Below are positions 19,972-28,996 of a stretch of DNA of 64,000 nt, piece after piece. The stretch covers positions 1,240,001-1,304,000 of the forward strand of contig NZ_CP067019.1 of the NCBI RefSeq assembly GCF_016599715.1. The letters run 5' to 3'. The notes below the pieces were generated by a model that was not told the DNA's origin, made no database searches, and worked only from the letters and a program-made list of their open reading frames with translations. This DNA comes from Acinetobacter sp. CS-2. GTDB taxonomy: Bacteria > Pseudomonadota > Gammaproteobacteria > Pseudomonadales > Moraxellaceae. Both the position numbers and the translations under genes were made by a program. Each line of letters starts with the position of its first letter. The first letter of the stretch is position 1.

Positions 19972-20082
19972 ATGAAACTATGGGGATCATTACAAAGTGA
20001 GCTTCGGGCTCACTTTTTAGTTCTTAGAAACAATTGAAAAAAAGATTAAACTACCAATTTAGACCTATTTGAAATTGTAGTT

Positions 20083-20295
20083 ATGAGCATTGATTTTACT
20101 GCAGATACTTATATTGTCACTGATCAATTAGCAGACACTTTGGTTTGGTTAAGTCATCATCAGGATTGTTTTGATTCGTTCAGTTATGACACTTTTACTC
20201 AGGAGTTGGTGGTTTACCATGCCAATGGAGCAGATATCATTCGTCGGGGAAATTATTTAAATACACGTTATGGCATGTTAATTACCTCGGGTTAA
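20083..20295 (+). CDS. Conserved-looking 70-residue hypothetical protein
   Basis: A compact soluble protein with regular hydrophobic spacing and no Cys cluster or signal. It opens MSIDFTADTYIVTDQLADTL and ends GNYLNTRYGMLITSG. It stands alone and shares a bidirectional terminator with bioB. I do not recognise the family. Confidence 0.6.
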   Translation: MSIDFTADTYIVTDQLADTLVWLSHHQDCFDSFSYDTFTQELVVYHANGADIIRRGNYLNTRYGMLITSG

Positions 20296-20297
20296 AT

Positions 20298-20324
20298 AAA
20301 AAAAGCCCTAAAAGGGCTTTTTTA
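20298..20324. terminator. Bidirectional terminator before bioB
   Basis: AAAAAAGCCC ... GGGCTTTTTT around a four-base loop. It serves both convergent genes. Confidence 0.88.
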
Positions 20325-20337
20325 GAATTTGCTCAGT

Positions 20338-21327
20338 TTAACTAGCCATTGCATCTACAGAGAGTTCTTTGACTGTTGGTTTGGCTTTTTCTGCGATTAA
20401 ACCTAACTTGTTAAATAACTGTCTGTCCTTACCTTCACCGGCATTCGGTGTGGTCAAGAGTTTCTCACCTGAGAAAAGCGAGTTGGCACCTGCCATAAAA
20501 GCCAGTGCCTGATCAGAATCGGACAAAGACTCTCGCCCTGCAGACAGGCGAATATAGCTTTTAGGCATAATAATCCGGGCAACTGCAATGGTACGAATCC
20601 ATTCAGTCACATCTAGTTTTTCCACATCAGCCAGTGGCGTACCTTCAATTGGCACTAGCATATTGATGGGTACTGATTCAGGATGAATCGCTAAAGTCGC
20701 TAACTCATGCAATAAACCAATACGGTCCTGGCTGCTTTCACCCAAACCGACAATTCCGCCACTACACACTTTCATGCCAGCTTGACGGACAAAATCCAGA
20801 GTATTTAAGCGGTCATCAAAGGTACGGGTACTGATCACATTGGAATAATATTCACGTGAGGTATCTAGATTGTGGTTGTAATAGTCTAGCCCTGCATCTT
20901 TTAAACGTTCTGCCTGCGATTGGTTGAGCATGCCTAAAGTCATGCAGGTTTCCAGACCCAAGGATTTTACTTCCCGTACCATTTCCAGTACATAAGGCAT
21001 ATCGCGTTCATGCGGATTACGCCATGCTGCACCCATGCAGAAACGAGATGAACCAGAAGCAAGCGCTTCTTTGGCTTCCTGAATCACTTTATCCACGGCA
21101 ATACGTTTTTCGGCTTCAAGTTTCGAATCATAATGCGCCGATTGTGAACAATACTTACAGTCTTCCGGGCATTTACCTGTTTTGATTGAAAGCAGGGTAC
21201 TGACCTGAATGGTATTTGCAGGAAAGTATTCACGATGAATGCGCTGTGCTTCAAAAACCAGATCTAAAAAAGGTCGGTTATATAAATCCTGAATTTCTTC
21301 TCGTGTCCAGTCATTACGTACATTCAT
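20338..21327 (-). CDS. bioB: Biotin synthase
   Basis: BioB is a radical SAM enzyme that inserts sulfur into dethiobiotin. The radical SAM cluster motif is [19 protein letters not shown], and the second-cluster Cys residues lie in [11 protein letters not shown] and [10 protein letters not shown]. The ATG at 21327 ([16 protein letters not shown]) gives 329 residues, the usual length. A further in-frame ATG at 21372 would add 15 residues not seen in relatives. No other bio genes are in the window, so it is a lone bioB. Confidence 0.95.
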   Translation of the reverse strand: MNVRNDWTREEIQDLYNRPFLDLVFEAQRIHREYFPANTIQVSTLLSIKTGKCPEDCKYCSQSAHYDSKLEAEKRIAVDKVIQEAKEALASGSSRFCMGAAWRNPHERDMPYVLEMVREVKSLGLETCMTLGMLNQSQAERLKDAGLDYYNHNLDTSREYYSNVISTRTFDDRLNTLDFVRQAGMKVCSGGIVGLGESSQDRIGLLHELATLAIHPESVPINMLVPIEGTPLADVEKLDVTEWIRTIAVARIIMPKSYIRLSAGRESLSDSDQALAFMAGANSLFSGEKLLTTPNAGEGKDRQLFNKLGLIAEKAKPTVKELSVDAMAS

Positions 21328-21612
21328 TGGTGAAATTCCATAAATATCTTCATTATTACTTTTATCATACATAATTTATGCCAAATCCAAAGGCATAAAC
21401 GACCAAATTTAATAGCATCTAACGATTGATTTTTAAAGTTTATGGTTATTGTAAGATTGTATATTTAGTTGCAAATTGAAGCTGTTTACTATAAATATCA
21501 CTGCAAAGTTTTTTTATTATTTTTATAATTTTGTCCTGATCTGGAGTTTATGTTTTTTATTAAGGCAAAACTTTGTCAGTATCTTGAAATTAAAAAACTG
21601 GAGTAACGGCTG

Positions 21613-22725
21613 TTAATTTTGGCTCAGTATGGAACTGGATTTGGCCAGCTGTTCTTGAATTGCCCAGTCAATATGGACTTGCACAATCTCATCATGCTGG
21701 TCGCGAGTTTGCTTTAAAGTTTCCATAATTTCTGTGGAAAATGGCGCATTGCCCAAACCAATGGCAATATTACGCATAAAGCTTTGGTAACCGGTGCGCC
21801 GTAGTGGACTACCTTCGGTATGGGCTAAAAAAGTCTGTTCATCCCAATGCCATAAGTCCAGTAAACTCACCTGATCTAAACCATGTCGCGGATTAAAATC
21901 TTCAATTGTGGCTTTCTTGGCAAAACTGTTCCAGGGACAAATCAGCTGGCAATCATCACAGCCAAATACACGGTTACCAATCCCACGGCGCAATTCTTCA
22001 GGAATGATGCCTTGATATTCAATGGTCAAATAGGCAATACATTTACGTGCATCCAGCATATAGGGTTCAACAATCGCCTGGGTTGGACAAATATCAATAC
22101 ACGCTGTACAAGAACCGCAGTGCTTGCTGCTTGGACCATCAAAGGGCAAATCCAGCGATGTAAATAGCTCGCCCAGGACAAAAAAAGAACCTGATTTTTT
22201 ATGGATCAGTAAGGTATGTTTTCCGGTCCAGCCCATGCCGGCATTTTCAGCCAAAGATTTTTCAAATATTGGAGCAGAATCAGCAAAGGGACGGGATTCA
22301 AAATCTCCCACTTTTTCCCGAATTTTGCTGGCCAGGGTTTTGAGACGGCCACGCATGGTTTTGTGGTAATCACGGCCACGTGCGTAACGTGCAATGATGG
22401 CGGCATTTGGTTCATCCGGGACATAACGTGGTTTGGGTGTTTCTACCAAGTAGTTCATCCGGACACAGATAATGCTTTTGGTCCCCGGCACCAGTAAAGT
22501 CGGATCGGCCCGTTTTTCCAGATTTTCTTCCAGAAATTTCATGTCGCCGTGATAGCCACGTTTCAAATATTCTTGAAAACGTGGCAATTCTTCTTGAGCA
22601 TCCGGTTTGGCAATGACACAATCACTAAAGCCTAATTGCAATGCCTGGGCTTTAATCCACGCTTTCAGCGCTTCAGGATCGGTTTGATCTAAAGGAATTT
22701 TTTGTGATGCTGTGGAAGAAGCCAT
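21613..22725 (-). CDS. queG: Epoxyqueuosine reductase QueG
   Basis: QueG does the last step of queuosine synthesis in tRNA, reducing epoxyqueuosine with a cobalamin and two [4Fe-4S] clusters. The product is about 370 residues. Cluster motifs are CGSCTACIDICPTQAI and CDDCQLICPWNSFA. The N-terminal half includes the cobalamin-binding region with GRDYHKTMRGRLKTLA. I chose the ATG at 22725 (MASSTASQK). It is divergent from the NAD(P)HX repair gene with only 23 bases between starts, so any promoters must lie within the coding ends. Confidence 0.93.
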   Translation of the reverse strand: MASSTASQKIPLDQTDPEALKAWIKAQALQLGFSDCVIAKPDAQEELPRFQEYLKRGYHGDMKFLEENLEKRADPTLLVPGTKSIICVRMNYLVETPKPRYVPDEPNAAIIARYARGRDYHKTMRGRLKTLASKIREKVGDFESRPFADSAPIFEKSLAENAGMGWTGKHTLLIHKKSGSFFVLGELFTSLDLPFDGPSSKHCGSCTACIDICPTQAIVEPYMLDARKCIAYLTIEYQGIIPEELRRGIGNRVFGCDDCQLICPWNSFAKKATIEDFNPRHGLDQVSLLDLWHWDEQTFLAHTEGSPLRRTGYQSFMRNIAIGLGNAPFSTEIMETLKQTRDQHDEIVQVHIDWAIQEQLAKSSSILSQN

Positions 22726-22748
22726 AATGATATAAAAAAGGAAGAACA

Positions 22749-24227
22749 ATGCCTCAGCAAGTTTACCATAGCCCTGTTTATCATAGCCAAAGTATTCAAG
22801 CCTGGGAGCAACGCTGGTTTGCCCGGCAAAACAGTTCTTATGGCTTAATGCAGCAAGTGGCTTGGAGGATTGCGCAGCGCTTAGTTCCTGTTTTCCAGCA
22901 ACAGAATATACAAAATATTGCAGTGTGCTGTGGGCAGGGCAATAATGCTGGAGATGGTTATCTTACGGCTAAATATTTAAAACAATACGGTTTTGATGTA
23001 GATATTTATGCTGCTGAATTGGGCGCATCCAAAGATTTGCACACTGCCTGTCAGGAGGCAGTAGATGCAGAAATCAACATCTATGCAGGGTTTGTATTTC
23101 AAAAAAAATATGACGCTTATATTGATGCGCTGTTTGGCATTGGTTTAAACCGTGAGCTGGGTGCAGACTGGCAGCAGATCATTCAAGGAATTAATGCTCA
23201 AACAGGTCTGAAAATCGCCATTGATATTCCAAGCGGCTTACACGCCAATAGCGGTCAGCCCTTACCAAGTGCCATCAAGGCAGATTACACCTATACCGCG
23301 CTAGGCCTAAAGGCAGGACTTTTTACCGGTCAAGGCAAAGAGTTTGCCGGACAGGTAGAGGTGATTTCCCTCATTCCTGCCGATGCCGAATTACAGCCCA
23401 TTGCCCAGCTTTCGCCAAGGTCTATTTCTTTGCCACAGCGTGAGGCTTTTGGTCATAAAGGCAGTTATGGCCATGTGCTGGTGGTAGGTGGTCATGAAAA
23501 TATGGGCGGCGCAGTGATGATGGCGGCAGAATCGGCGTTTAGTGCGGGTGCAGGTAAAGTCACCATTATCTGCCATGAAAAACATCACACTGCAATTTTG
23601 GCCCGTGCACCGAATATTATGCTGCGTGATATCAATGCCTTGACCAAAGCGGAGATTCAGCAGCTTTTAGATCATGTTGATGCGGTGAGTTTCGGGATGG
23701 GACTTGGCCGTGACAGCTGGTCGGAACAGCAATATTTTAAATGGTTCCCTAAAATCAATGCCGCCGAACATTTACAGGTCGTGCTGGATGCAGATGCATT
23801 GTGGTTTCTAGCCGAGCATCCAGAAGCATTAAAATCGGATACTTATGCCACACCGCATCCGGGTGAAGCAGCAAAATTGTTAGCTTGCTCGGTAAAAGAA
23901 GTTGAAAGCGACCGGATAGCCGCCATTCATCAACTTCAGGAAAAATATGCCGGACAATGGGTACTGAAAGGTTCTGGTAGTCTGATTCTGCAAGATCAGC
24001 TGTGGATTTGTACTGCTGGCAATGCAGGCATGGGAACTGGCGGTATGGGCGATGTATTGGCCGGTATGACTGCCAGCTTAAAAGCCCAGTTTGCCGGGAA
24101 AATCCAGCTGCATGAAATTGTAACTTTGCATGCCTTGGCGGGGGATTGGCTGGCGGAGCAAGGCATACGCGGTTTACAGGCCCATTATATGCATGCAGCA
24201 ATTTATCATGTGGTGAACCAAGGATAG
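22749..24227 (+). CDS. nnr: Bifunctional NAD(P)H-hydrate epimerase/dehydratase
   Basis: A 492-residue fusion that repairs hydrated NAD(P)H. The N-terminal YjeF_N epimerase (about 1-210) has VCCGQGNNAGDGYLTAKYL and ALFGIGLNRELG. The C-terminal dehydratase (ADP-dependent, ribokinase-like) has GHKGSYGHVLVVGG, LDADALWFLA and GTGGMGDVLAGM with the catalytic Asp. AAGGAAG precedes the ATG. The acylphosphatase gene follows 5 bases after the stop. Confidence 0.95.
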   Translation: MPQQVYHSPVYHSQSIQAWEQRWFARQNSSYGLMQQVAWRIAQRLVPVFQQQNIQNIAVCCGQGNNAGDGYLTAKYLKQYGFDVDIYAAELGASKDLHTACQEAVDAEINIYAGFVFQKKYDAYIDALFGIGLNRELGADWQQIIQGINAQTGLKIAIDIPSGLHANSGQPLPSAIKADYTYTALGLKAGLFTGQGKEFAGQVEVISLIPADAELQPIAQLSPRSISLPQREAFGHKGSYGHVLVVGGHENMGGAVMMAAESAFSAGAGKVTIICHEKHHTAILARAPNIMLRDINALTKAEIQQLLDHVDAVSFGMGLGRDSWSEQQYFKWFPKINAAEHLQVVLDADALWFLAEHPEALKSDTYATPHPGEAAKLLACSVKEVESDRIAAIHQLQEKYAGQWVLKGSGSLILQDQLWICTAGNAGMGTGGMGDVLAGMTASLKAQFAGKIQLHEIVTLHALAGDWLAEQGIRGLQAHYMHAAIYHVVNQG

Positions 24228-24232
24228 GGTCA

Positions 24233-24487
24233 ATGAATAGGGCAGTTAAACTGATTATTCAGGGCAAGGTTCAAGGTGTCGGTTATCGTCGTGGGCTTGC
24301 ACAGCAGGTTGAAGAATTAGAGTTGAAAGGTTATGTGAAAAATCTCTCCACTGGTGAAGTGGAGGCCATGGTTGGCGGTGATGAACTGACTATTCAGGAG
24401 CTTTTGCAACGAAGTTGGCTAGGACCGAGTCGGGCAGAAGTTTCACGAATTATTCAAACACACCAGCCCAGCCAGATTCGAATCTGA
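24233..24487 (+). CDS. Acylphosphatase
   Basis: An 84-residue protein of the acylphosphatase family, which hydrolyses acyl phosphates. Both signatures are present: GKVQGVGYR with catalytic Arg19, and GYVKNLSTGEVEAMVGG with catalytic Asn37. The ATG at 24233 follows AAGGATAGGGTCA. It lies directly after the NAD(P)HX repair gene and is probably co-transcribed as a second metabolite-repair function. Confidence 0.9.
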   Translation: MNRAVKLIIQGKVQGVGYRRGLAQQVEELELKGYVKNLSTGEVEAMVGGDELTIQELLQRSWLGPSRAEVSRIIQTHQPSQIRI

Positions 24488-24548
24488 AAGATTTTAAAAT
24501 ATTGTATTAAATGGAAACTTGACCAGAATAATGATCTAAGAGGGAAAG

Positions 24549-24875
24549 ATGGATAAATATCTGATAGTGGCTATAGTCGTGATCGTATGTATATTCATCG
24601 TCATTTATACGCAGCGCGCTGATACGGGTACGGCGAGCAGATCATTTAAAGACATTGTGCAAAAAGAATTTAGCCCATATAAAGTTATTGAAAGAAATGG
24701 TGTGATTGTTATCGGTGAGCACAATAGGCATGATCAGTTCGAAGAACGAATCTTGATTCGAATTGATCCAAACCAAAAAAAGAACATCAGGAACTTTGGA
24801 CAGAGAATAACTTTTACCTATAGCAAGCAACCCTCGATCCGGGAAATGCGTCAGGATTTTGCACCTTATCTTTAA
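24549..24875 (+). CDS. Membrane-anchored hypothetical protein
   Basis: A 108-residue protein with an N-terminal signal-anchor (LIVAIVVIVCIFIVIY) and a soluble, charged, mostly beta C-terminal domain. AGAGGGAAAG precedes the ATG. It converges on ruvC with 6 bases between stops. I do not recognise it. Confidence 0.6.
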   Translation: MDKYLIVAIVVIVCIFIVIYTQRADTGTASRSFKDIVQKEFSPYKVIERNGVIVIGEHNRHDQFEERILIRIDPNQKKNIRNFGQRITFTYSKQPSIREMRQDFAPYL

Positions 24876-24881
24876 ACATGC

Positions 24882-25427
24882 TTAACGTCTTCTACCGCTG
24901 TAACGGCTACGACCACGGGCCATACCCCCTAAAGCATTCAGCACCGCCATTTTACTCATGCTGCCTGAAGCATGGGCATGACAAATCGCAGCAGCCAGGG
25001 CATCGGCAGCATCCTGCTGTGGTTTGATGCTTAAATTTAAAATCCGCATCACCATCATTTGTACCTGCTCTTTATCTGCTGCGCCATAACCGACCACAGA
25101 CTGCTTGATTTGACGGGCAGTATATTCGGCTACCTGTAAATCCAGATTTACCAAGGCAGCAATGGCTGCGCCACGGGCTTGTCCCAGCTTTAAAGCAGAG
25201 TCCGGGTTTTGTGCCATAAACACCTGTTCGACTGCGGCTTCGGTAGGGCCATGAAATTTAACAATCCGTTCCACACCTGCAAAAATCCGTTTCAAGCGTT
25301 CAGGCATTTCCGGGGTTTCGGTACGAATGGTTCCTGCATCTACAAATGTTAATTTTTGCCCATCTTTTTCGATAATGCCATAACCTGTTAAGCGTGAACC
25401 GGGGTCAATACCGATAATTAATGACAT
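24882..25427 (-). CDS. ruvC: Holliday junction resolvase RuvC
   Basis: RuvC cuts Holliday junctions with RuvAB. The product is 181 residues. It has the RNase H-fold acidic residues: Asp7 in [13 protein letters not shown], the Glu in [11 protein letters not shown], and the late Asp pair in [13 protein letters not shown]. Lys and Arg residues at the C-terminus ([13 protein letters not shown]) form a basic tail. ruvAB are not adjacent. It is distinct from the phage RuvC-like gene at 49013. Confidence 0.95.
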   Translation of the reverse strand: MSLIIGIDPGSRLTGYGIIEKDGQKLTFVDAGTIRTETPEMPERLKRIFAGVERIVKFHGPTEAAVEQVFMAQNPDSALKLGQARGAAIAALVNLDLQVAEYTARQIKQSVVGYGAADKEQVQMMVMRILNLSIKPQQDAADALAAAICHAHASGSMSKMAVLNALGGMARGRSRYSGRRR

Positions 25428-25549
25428 GCAAAGCCTTTAAAAATAAAATAATGCCCATATTGTTACATAAGCGTAGCAAAAAAGCTTGATAGTGATTAAG
25501 CAGTTAATGACTACACCTTATTCATTTTGTTGAGATTAGATTAATTTTC

Positions 25550-26125
25550 ATGAAATTATTTCTTATTGTACTGGTTGGCTTAATCCTGGAAGTTTTTGTC
25601 TGGATTGGCGTGGGTGACCTCGTCGGCAGCATGTGGTACGTATTTTTCTGGTTTGTGATTGCCTTCTTTATCGGGATGAACCTGATTCGTAAATATTCAG
25701 CGGGTTTAATGCCACAAATGCAGCAAATGCAAATGGGACAAATGAGTGGCGATCCTGCATTGACCAATAATTTGCCTAAAATTCTGGCCGGTTTTTTCCT
25801 GCTTATTCCAGGCTTAATTACCGATGTTTTGGCATTGTTAATTTTGATTCCGGGCGTTCAGAATGCCTTTAAAAATGTCATGATGAAAACCATGGCCAAA
25901 CGTCAGCAAGCGATGATGGATAAAATGATGGGTGGCATGATGGGCAACATGAATGGCATGGGCGGTGATGCTCAAGGGCAAAACCCATTTGCAGATTTAA
26001 TGCGTCAAATGCAAGACATGCAGCAAGGCGGTTCACAGCGTCGCGATTCCAGCATCATTGATGGTGAAGCACGTGAAGTGACACCAGAAGCGAAAAAAAT
26101 TGAAATGAAAGATGTTAAAAAATAA
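25550..26125 (+). CDS. fxsA: FxsA-family membrane protein
   Basis: A 191-residue protein of the FxsA family. In E. coli this protein relieves F-plasmid exclusion of phage T7 when overproduced. Two to three membrane segments fill residues 1-110 (VGLILEVFVWIGVGDLVGS, AGFFLLIPGLITDVLALLIL). A Met/Gln/Gly-rich cytoplasmic region (MMGGMMGNMNGMGG) and a charged tail follow. The Met-rich stretch is longer than in many relatives. A terminator follows. Confidence 0.85.
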   Translation: MKLFLIVLVGLILEVFVWIGVGDLVGSMWYVFFWFVIAFFIGMNLIRKYSAGLMPQMQQMQMGQMSGDPALTNNLPKILAGFFLLIPGLITDVLALLILIPGVQNAFKNVMMKTMAKRQQAMMDKMMGGMMGNMNGMGGDAQGQNPFADLMRQMQDMQQGGSQRRDSSIIDGEAREVTPEAKKIEMKDVKK

Positions 26126-26145
26126 TTTTTAAAATGACATTTTTT

Positions 26146-26172
26146 AGCCGAATCATCATGCTTCGGCTTTTT
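26146..26172 (+). terminator. Intrinsic terminator after fxsA
   Basis: AGCCGAA paired with TTCGGCT is followed by six T residues. Confidence 0.85.
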
Positions 26173-26269
26173 TATGTTCTGAATTTTTATCTAAATTATT
26201 TAAAGCTGCCATCATGCAAAAAATTGAACAGGCGATATAATACGTTTTTTAAAAATCTCCACTATTTCT

Positions 26270-26911
26270 ATGTCACTGCTTTTGACCATTTGTGCACTGC
26301 ATTTTGTTGCACAGCTTAGCCCGGGACCTGATGTTTTATTGATTGCCAGAAGTTCAGCATCGACCTCAAGAGCCAATACATTAAAGATTATTTTGGGTAT
26401 TTCAGTCGGCATTCTGGTTTGGGTGGTGCTGACTTTGCTGGGTTTCACTGTGCTGGTTGAACAATTTCCATGGATACAACAGATTTTAATGTTGGTTGGT
26501 GGACTGTTTCTGGCACGGATGGGCTGGGCCATGCTGAATGGCGGTTTAAAAACCCTTAAACAGCACACCGGCATAGAGACGGATGGTCAACAAGTTGCGA
26601 CAGCAGATGCGCAAAATTATTTTTTATCGGGATTGTTGACCAATCTATCCAATCCTAAAACGCTGATTTATTTTAGTAGTGTCTTTTCTTTGGCCTTAAG
26701 TTCTTCAGCTTCAAGCCATTTAAAAACACAGCTGGCCATTATTATTCCGATACAAACCTTTTTGGTCTTTACTTTACTGATGCTGATTTTGTCCATGCCA
26801 AAAATTAAAACGGCCTATCAGCGTTCTGGTAGTTATATTGATGTGGTTTCGGGCGGGTTATTTCTGATTTTTGCCATCTGGTTATGGTATGACGTATTTG
26901 CCATGTTTTAA
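26270..26911 (+). CDS. LysE/RhtB-family amino acid exporter
   Basis: A 213-residue, six-helix inner-membrane protein of the LysE/RhtB family. The N-terminal signature HFVAQLSPGPDVLLIARSS is clear, with FLSGLLTNLSNPKTLIYFSS in the middle. Substrate (amino acid or homoserine lactone type) cannot be assigned. Its last 4 bases overlap the stop end of a convergent small gene. Confidence 0.9.
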   Translation: MSLLLTICALHFVAQLSPGPDVLLIARSSASTSRANTLKIILGISVGILVWVVLTLLGFTVLVEQFPWIQQILMLVGGLFLARMGWAMLNGGLKTLKQHTGIETDGQQVATADAQNYFLSGLLTNLSNPKTLIYFSSVFSLALSSSASSHLKTQLAIIIPIQTFLVFTLLMLILSMPKIKTAYQRSGSYIDVVSGGLFLIFAIWLWYDVFAMF

Positions 26912-27096
26912 TGCTCTTTGCTGATATCATCAGTCGCAGGAGTAGATGAGGGAGCAGGGGATATGACTTCCTCATTTTTTTGTGGCTGTACATAACGGTT
27001 GGGTTTTAAGGTCGCTTCTGTATTTTCTGAACCTTTATAGCTACGGCTACGGTTGGCACGTTCGCGTAAGCCGCCTTTTTTAATCAGTTGAACCAT
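26908..27096 (-). CDS. Basic, low-complexity 62-residue hypothetical protein
   Basis: A small hydrophilic protein, Arg/Lys-rich at the N-terminus (KKGGLRERANRSRSYKGSE) and Pro/Ser-rich at the C-terminus, probably disordered. A strong GGAGG lies 4 bases before the ATG, which argues for translation. It is convergent with, and overlaps by 4 bases, the LysE-type gene. Function unknown. Confidence 0.6.
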   Translation of the reverse strand: MVQLIKKGGLRERANRSRSYKGSENTEATLKPNRYVQPQKNEEVISPAPSSTPATDDISKEH

Positions 27097-27197
27097 AAAT
27101 CCTCCAAGTCATTTACTGCTATTTTACTAAAAATATGAGTATATGGGGGTAGAATCAAATACCCAGATTTAAGGGTGATTTATTTCCATTATAAATA

Positions 27198-28054
27198 GAG
27201 TCTGTTGACATTTACTGTTCACAATTAAACCTATAAAGGTAGCCATAAAAATATACAGGCTAAAGCAACAGAACTTTGATAATTTCTTTTGAGCTTGTCA
27301 TATCGAGTAGCTATTCCTCTAAATTGCTTTAATCTACAAAACATATTCTCAACTAAATGTCTGATTTTATATAAATACCAGTCCATATGATCATTGTTTG
27401 ACTGGCTGTTTGCTTTCTTTGGTCTATTGGCCTTTGCTCCTGTTTTTCTAATCTGTTCACGTAAGGGGTCTGAATCATAGCCTTTATCTGCGCATACCAC
27501 TTCTGTCTATTTTAAATCTAATGTTGCTATTAAATCAGGTGCAACTTTGATGTCATGTGTAGTGCCATCGGTAATCATGAAATCAATAGGATTGCCATGT
27601 GAATCAACAATCAAATGTATTTTTGAGGAGTTTCCTCCTACACTTTTAGAAATGGATTGATTCGCTATACCGGCAGAATGTTGATGAGCACGTACGTGAG
27701 AGCCATCAATAAAAATCCACTCCATATCGGGGCATGATGCTAATAATTTGAATAATATAAGTAACTTACCACTGCTTGACCAACGATTAAAACGTTTGAA
27801 AATAGAGTTTGATTGACCGAAATAGGAAGGAATATCTCGCCACGGACAGCCTGTTCTGATTCTATGGAGAATAGCTTCAATAAAATTACGTAAATTTGAG
27901 TTGTGATGAATAGATAAATTACGCAAAATAGCTTTCAACTTTTGCCAGTGTTGATCTGTCAGCATGGTACGAGGCATAGCGAATAGTAAGGTTGGGTTTG
28001 GCGATTTGATTTTACTACTTCGCTATTTTTTATACTAAAAGTGTCAACACACCC
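27198..28054 (-). mobile_element. IS5-family insertion sequence (IS427-like), 857 bp
   Basis: Imperfect terminal inverted repeats start GAGTCTGTTGACATTTACTG on the left and GGGTGTGTTGACACTTTTAG at the right end read inward (14 of 20 identical). A TA dinucleotide flanks both ends (27196-27197 and 28055-28056), the expected short duplication of this group. The size fits. The transposase frame inside is broken by an in-frame TAG. It sits in intergenic DNA and breaks no recognisable gene. Confidence 0.85.
27231..27977 (-). pseudogene. IS5-family transposase interrupted by an in-frame amber codon
   Basis: The first part (27977-27507) opens MPRTMLTDQHWQKLKAILRN and contains the first catalytic Asp in WIFIDGSHVRAHQH. 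The second part (27500-27231) has VCADKGYDSDP with the second Asp and LVENMFCRLKQFRGIATRYD with the Glu. Both parts are in the same frame, split only by TAG at 27509-27507 between LDLK and TEVVCADKG. Relatives usually read through here with Gln, Lys or similar, so a C-to-T change in CAG is the simplest explanation. The IS427 group also uses programmed frameshifting, but none is needed here. Transposase activity would need amber readthrough. Confidence 0.8.
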
Positions 28055-28267
28055 TAGAATTTCTTTATTTTGAGGGTTTATAATTTTTATAGAAATTAGT
28101 AGGTTAATTGGGCTTTGATAATATTTTGGCTTGGGCAGCTTTATTTGTGACTCAATAGGCTTGTATCACAAAAAATACTGGCCTAATATTTTATTAAAAC
28201 GCCAGTCCATAAGCGCTAAGGGTGGAAAATAAAAACAAAAATAGTAGAAAGTGGTAGGAGTATACTT

Positions 28268-28501
28268 ATGTTATATCAATATCATTGTGCCTGTTGTAAC
28301 AAGGTTGTTGAATCAACCGAAAAAAAGTGTACAAATTGCGGTTCACATAATATTAAAAGTCCATACGGTTTCTGGATTTTTTGTATTTTAACCTGCCTGG
28401 CAGCCGTGATTTTCTTTAAAATGGTCCAGGTTTATTTACAGGATCATCAAGATGTTCCTGTGCAACCTTCGGTACTTGAAGTGATTAGTACCCGACAATA
28501 A
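28268..28501 (+). CDS. Zinc-ribbon membrane microprotein, 77 residues
   Basis: The N-terminus has two CxxC pairs (CACC and CTNC, residues about 7-23) forming a zinc ribbon. One transmembrane helix (FWIFCILTCLAAVIFF) and a short tail follow. AGGAG lies 7 bases before the ATG. It stands between the IS element and the YdhR-like gene. Family not recognised beyond the zinc-ribbon plus TM layout. Confidence 0.65.
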   Translation: MLYQYHCACCNKVVESTEKKCTNCGSHNIKSPYGFWIFCILTCLAAVIFFKMVQVYLQDHQDVPVQPSVLEVISTRQ

Positions 28502-28570
28502 CAGGATTCAGTTTGAAGGATTGAAAAAATCCTGATTTTTAATGGTCAGGATTTTTAGTGTGGATCAATT

Positions 28571-28882
28571 TTAGATGTTTAAAAAGTCTGCCTGATTGAT
28601 GGTAGACAGAGGTTGATTTACTTCAAAAATTTTTCCACGAATATTATCGATGCCAAAACTTTGCAGACGTGCAGTGTGCATGTGTAAGTATTTTTCTGCA
28701 TTGGCTTGGTTGTCAAATAAATAGATGCCGCCCGCTTCCTTGGTGGCACTATTTTCTGTCCATATTTTCCATAGCAAGCCATCTTCCTGATTAATGCTTT
28801 CGGCAAGTTGTTGATAGGCTTGACTCATTTCCTCGCCAAATGGACCTTGAGAAGGGAAGTCAACTTGAAGAATAATAGCCAC
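28571..28882 (-). CDS. YdhR-like putative monooxygenase
   Basis: A 103-residue dimeric alpha/beta-barrel-type protein matching YdhR (ILQVDFPSQGPFGEEM, GLLWKIWTENSATKEAGGIY, LFDNQANAEKYL). YdhR was proposed from structure to be a cofactor-free monooxygenase; its substrate is unknown. The start is GTG at 28882 with AGGA upstream. Confidence 0.8.
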   Translation of the reverse strand: MAIILQVDFPSQGPFGEEMSQAYQQLAESINQEDGLLWKIWTENSATKEAGGIYLFDNQANAEKYLHMHTARLQSFGIDNIRGKIFEVNQPLSTINQADFLNI

Positions 28883-28955
28883 GTTTTTATCCTATGCCAT
28901 AAAATGATGATTGATCATAACATTTTAGGCTTTGCTATATTATTTTAAAGCAGAA

Positions 28956-28986
28956 ATAAAAAAGCCCACAAGAATGTGGGCTTTTT
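28956..28986. terminator. Terminator of metK
   Basis: AAAAAAGCCCACA, loop AGAA, TGTGGGCTTTTT. It follows metK on the minus strand and could also end transcripts from the left. Confidence 0.85.
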
Positions 28987-28996
28987 GATGGAAAAA

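Noticed and set aside
26134-26319. 61-residue frame between fxsA and the LysE-type gene
   Set aside because: It spans the fxsA terminator and runs into the LysE-type gene in another frame, so it is not a credible gene.
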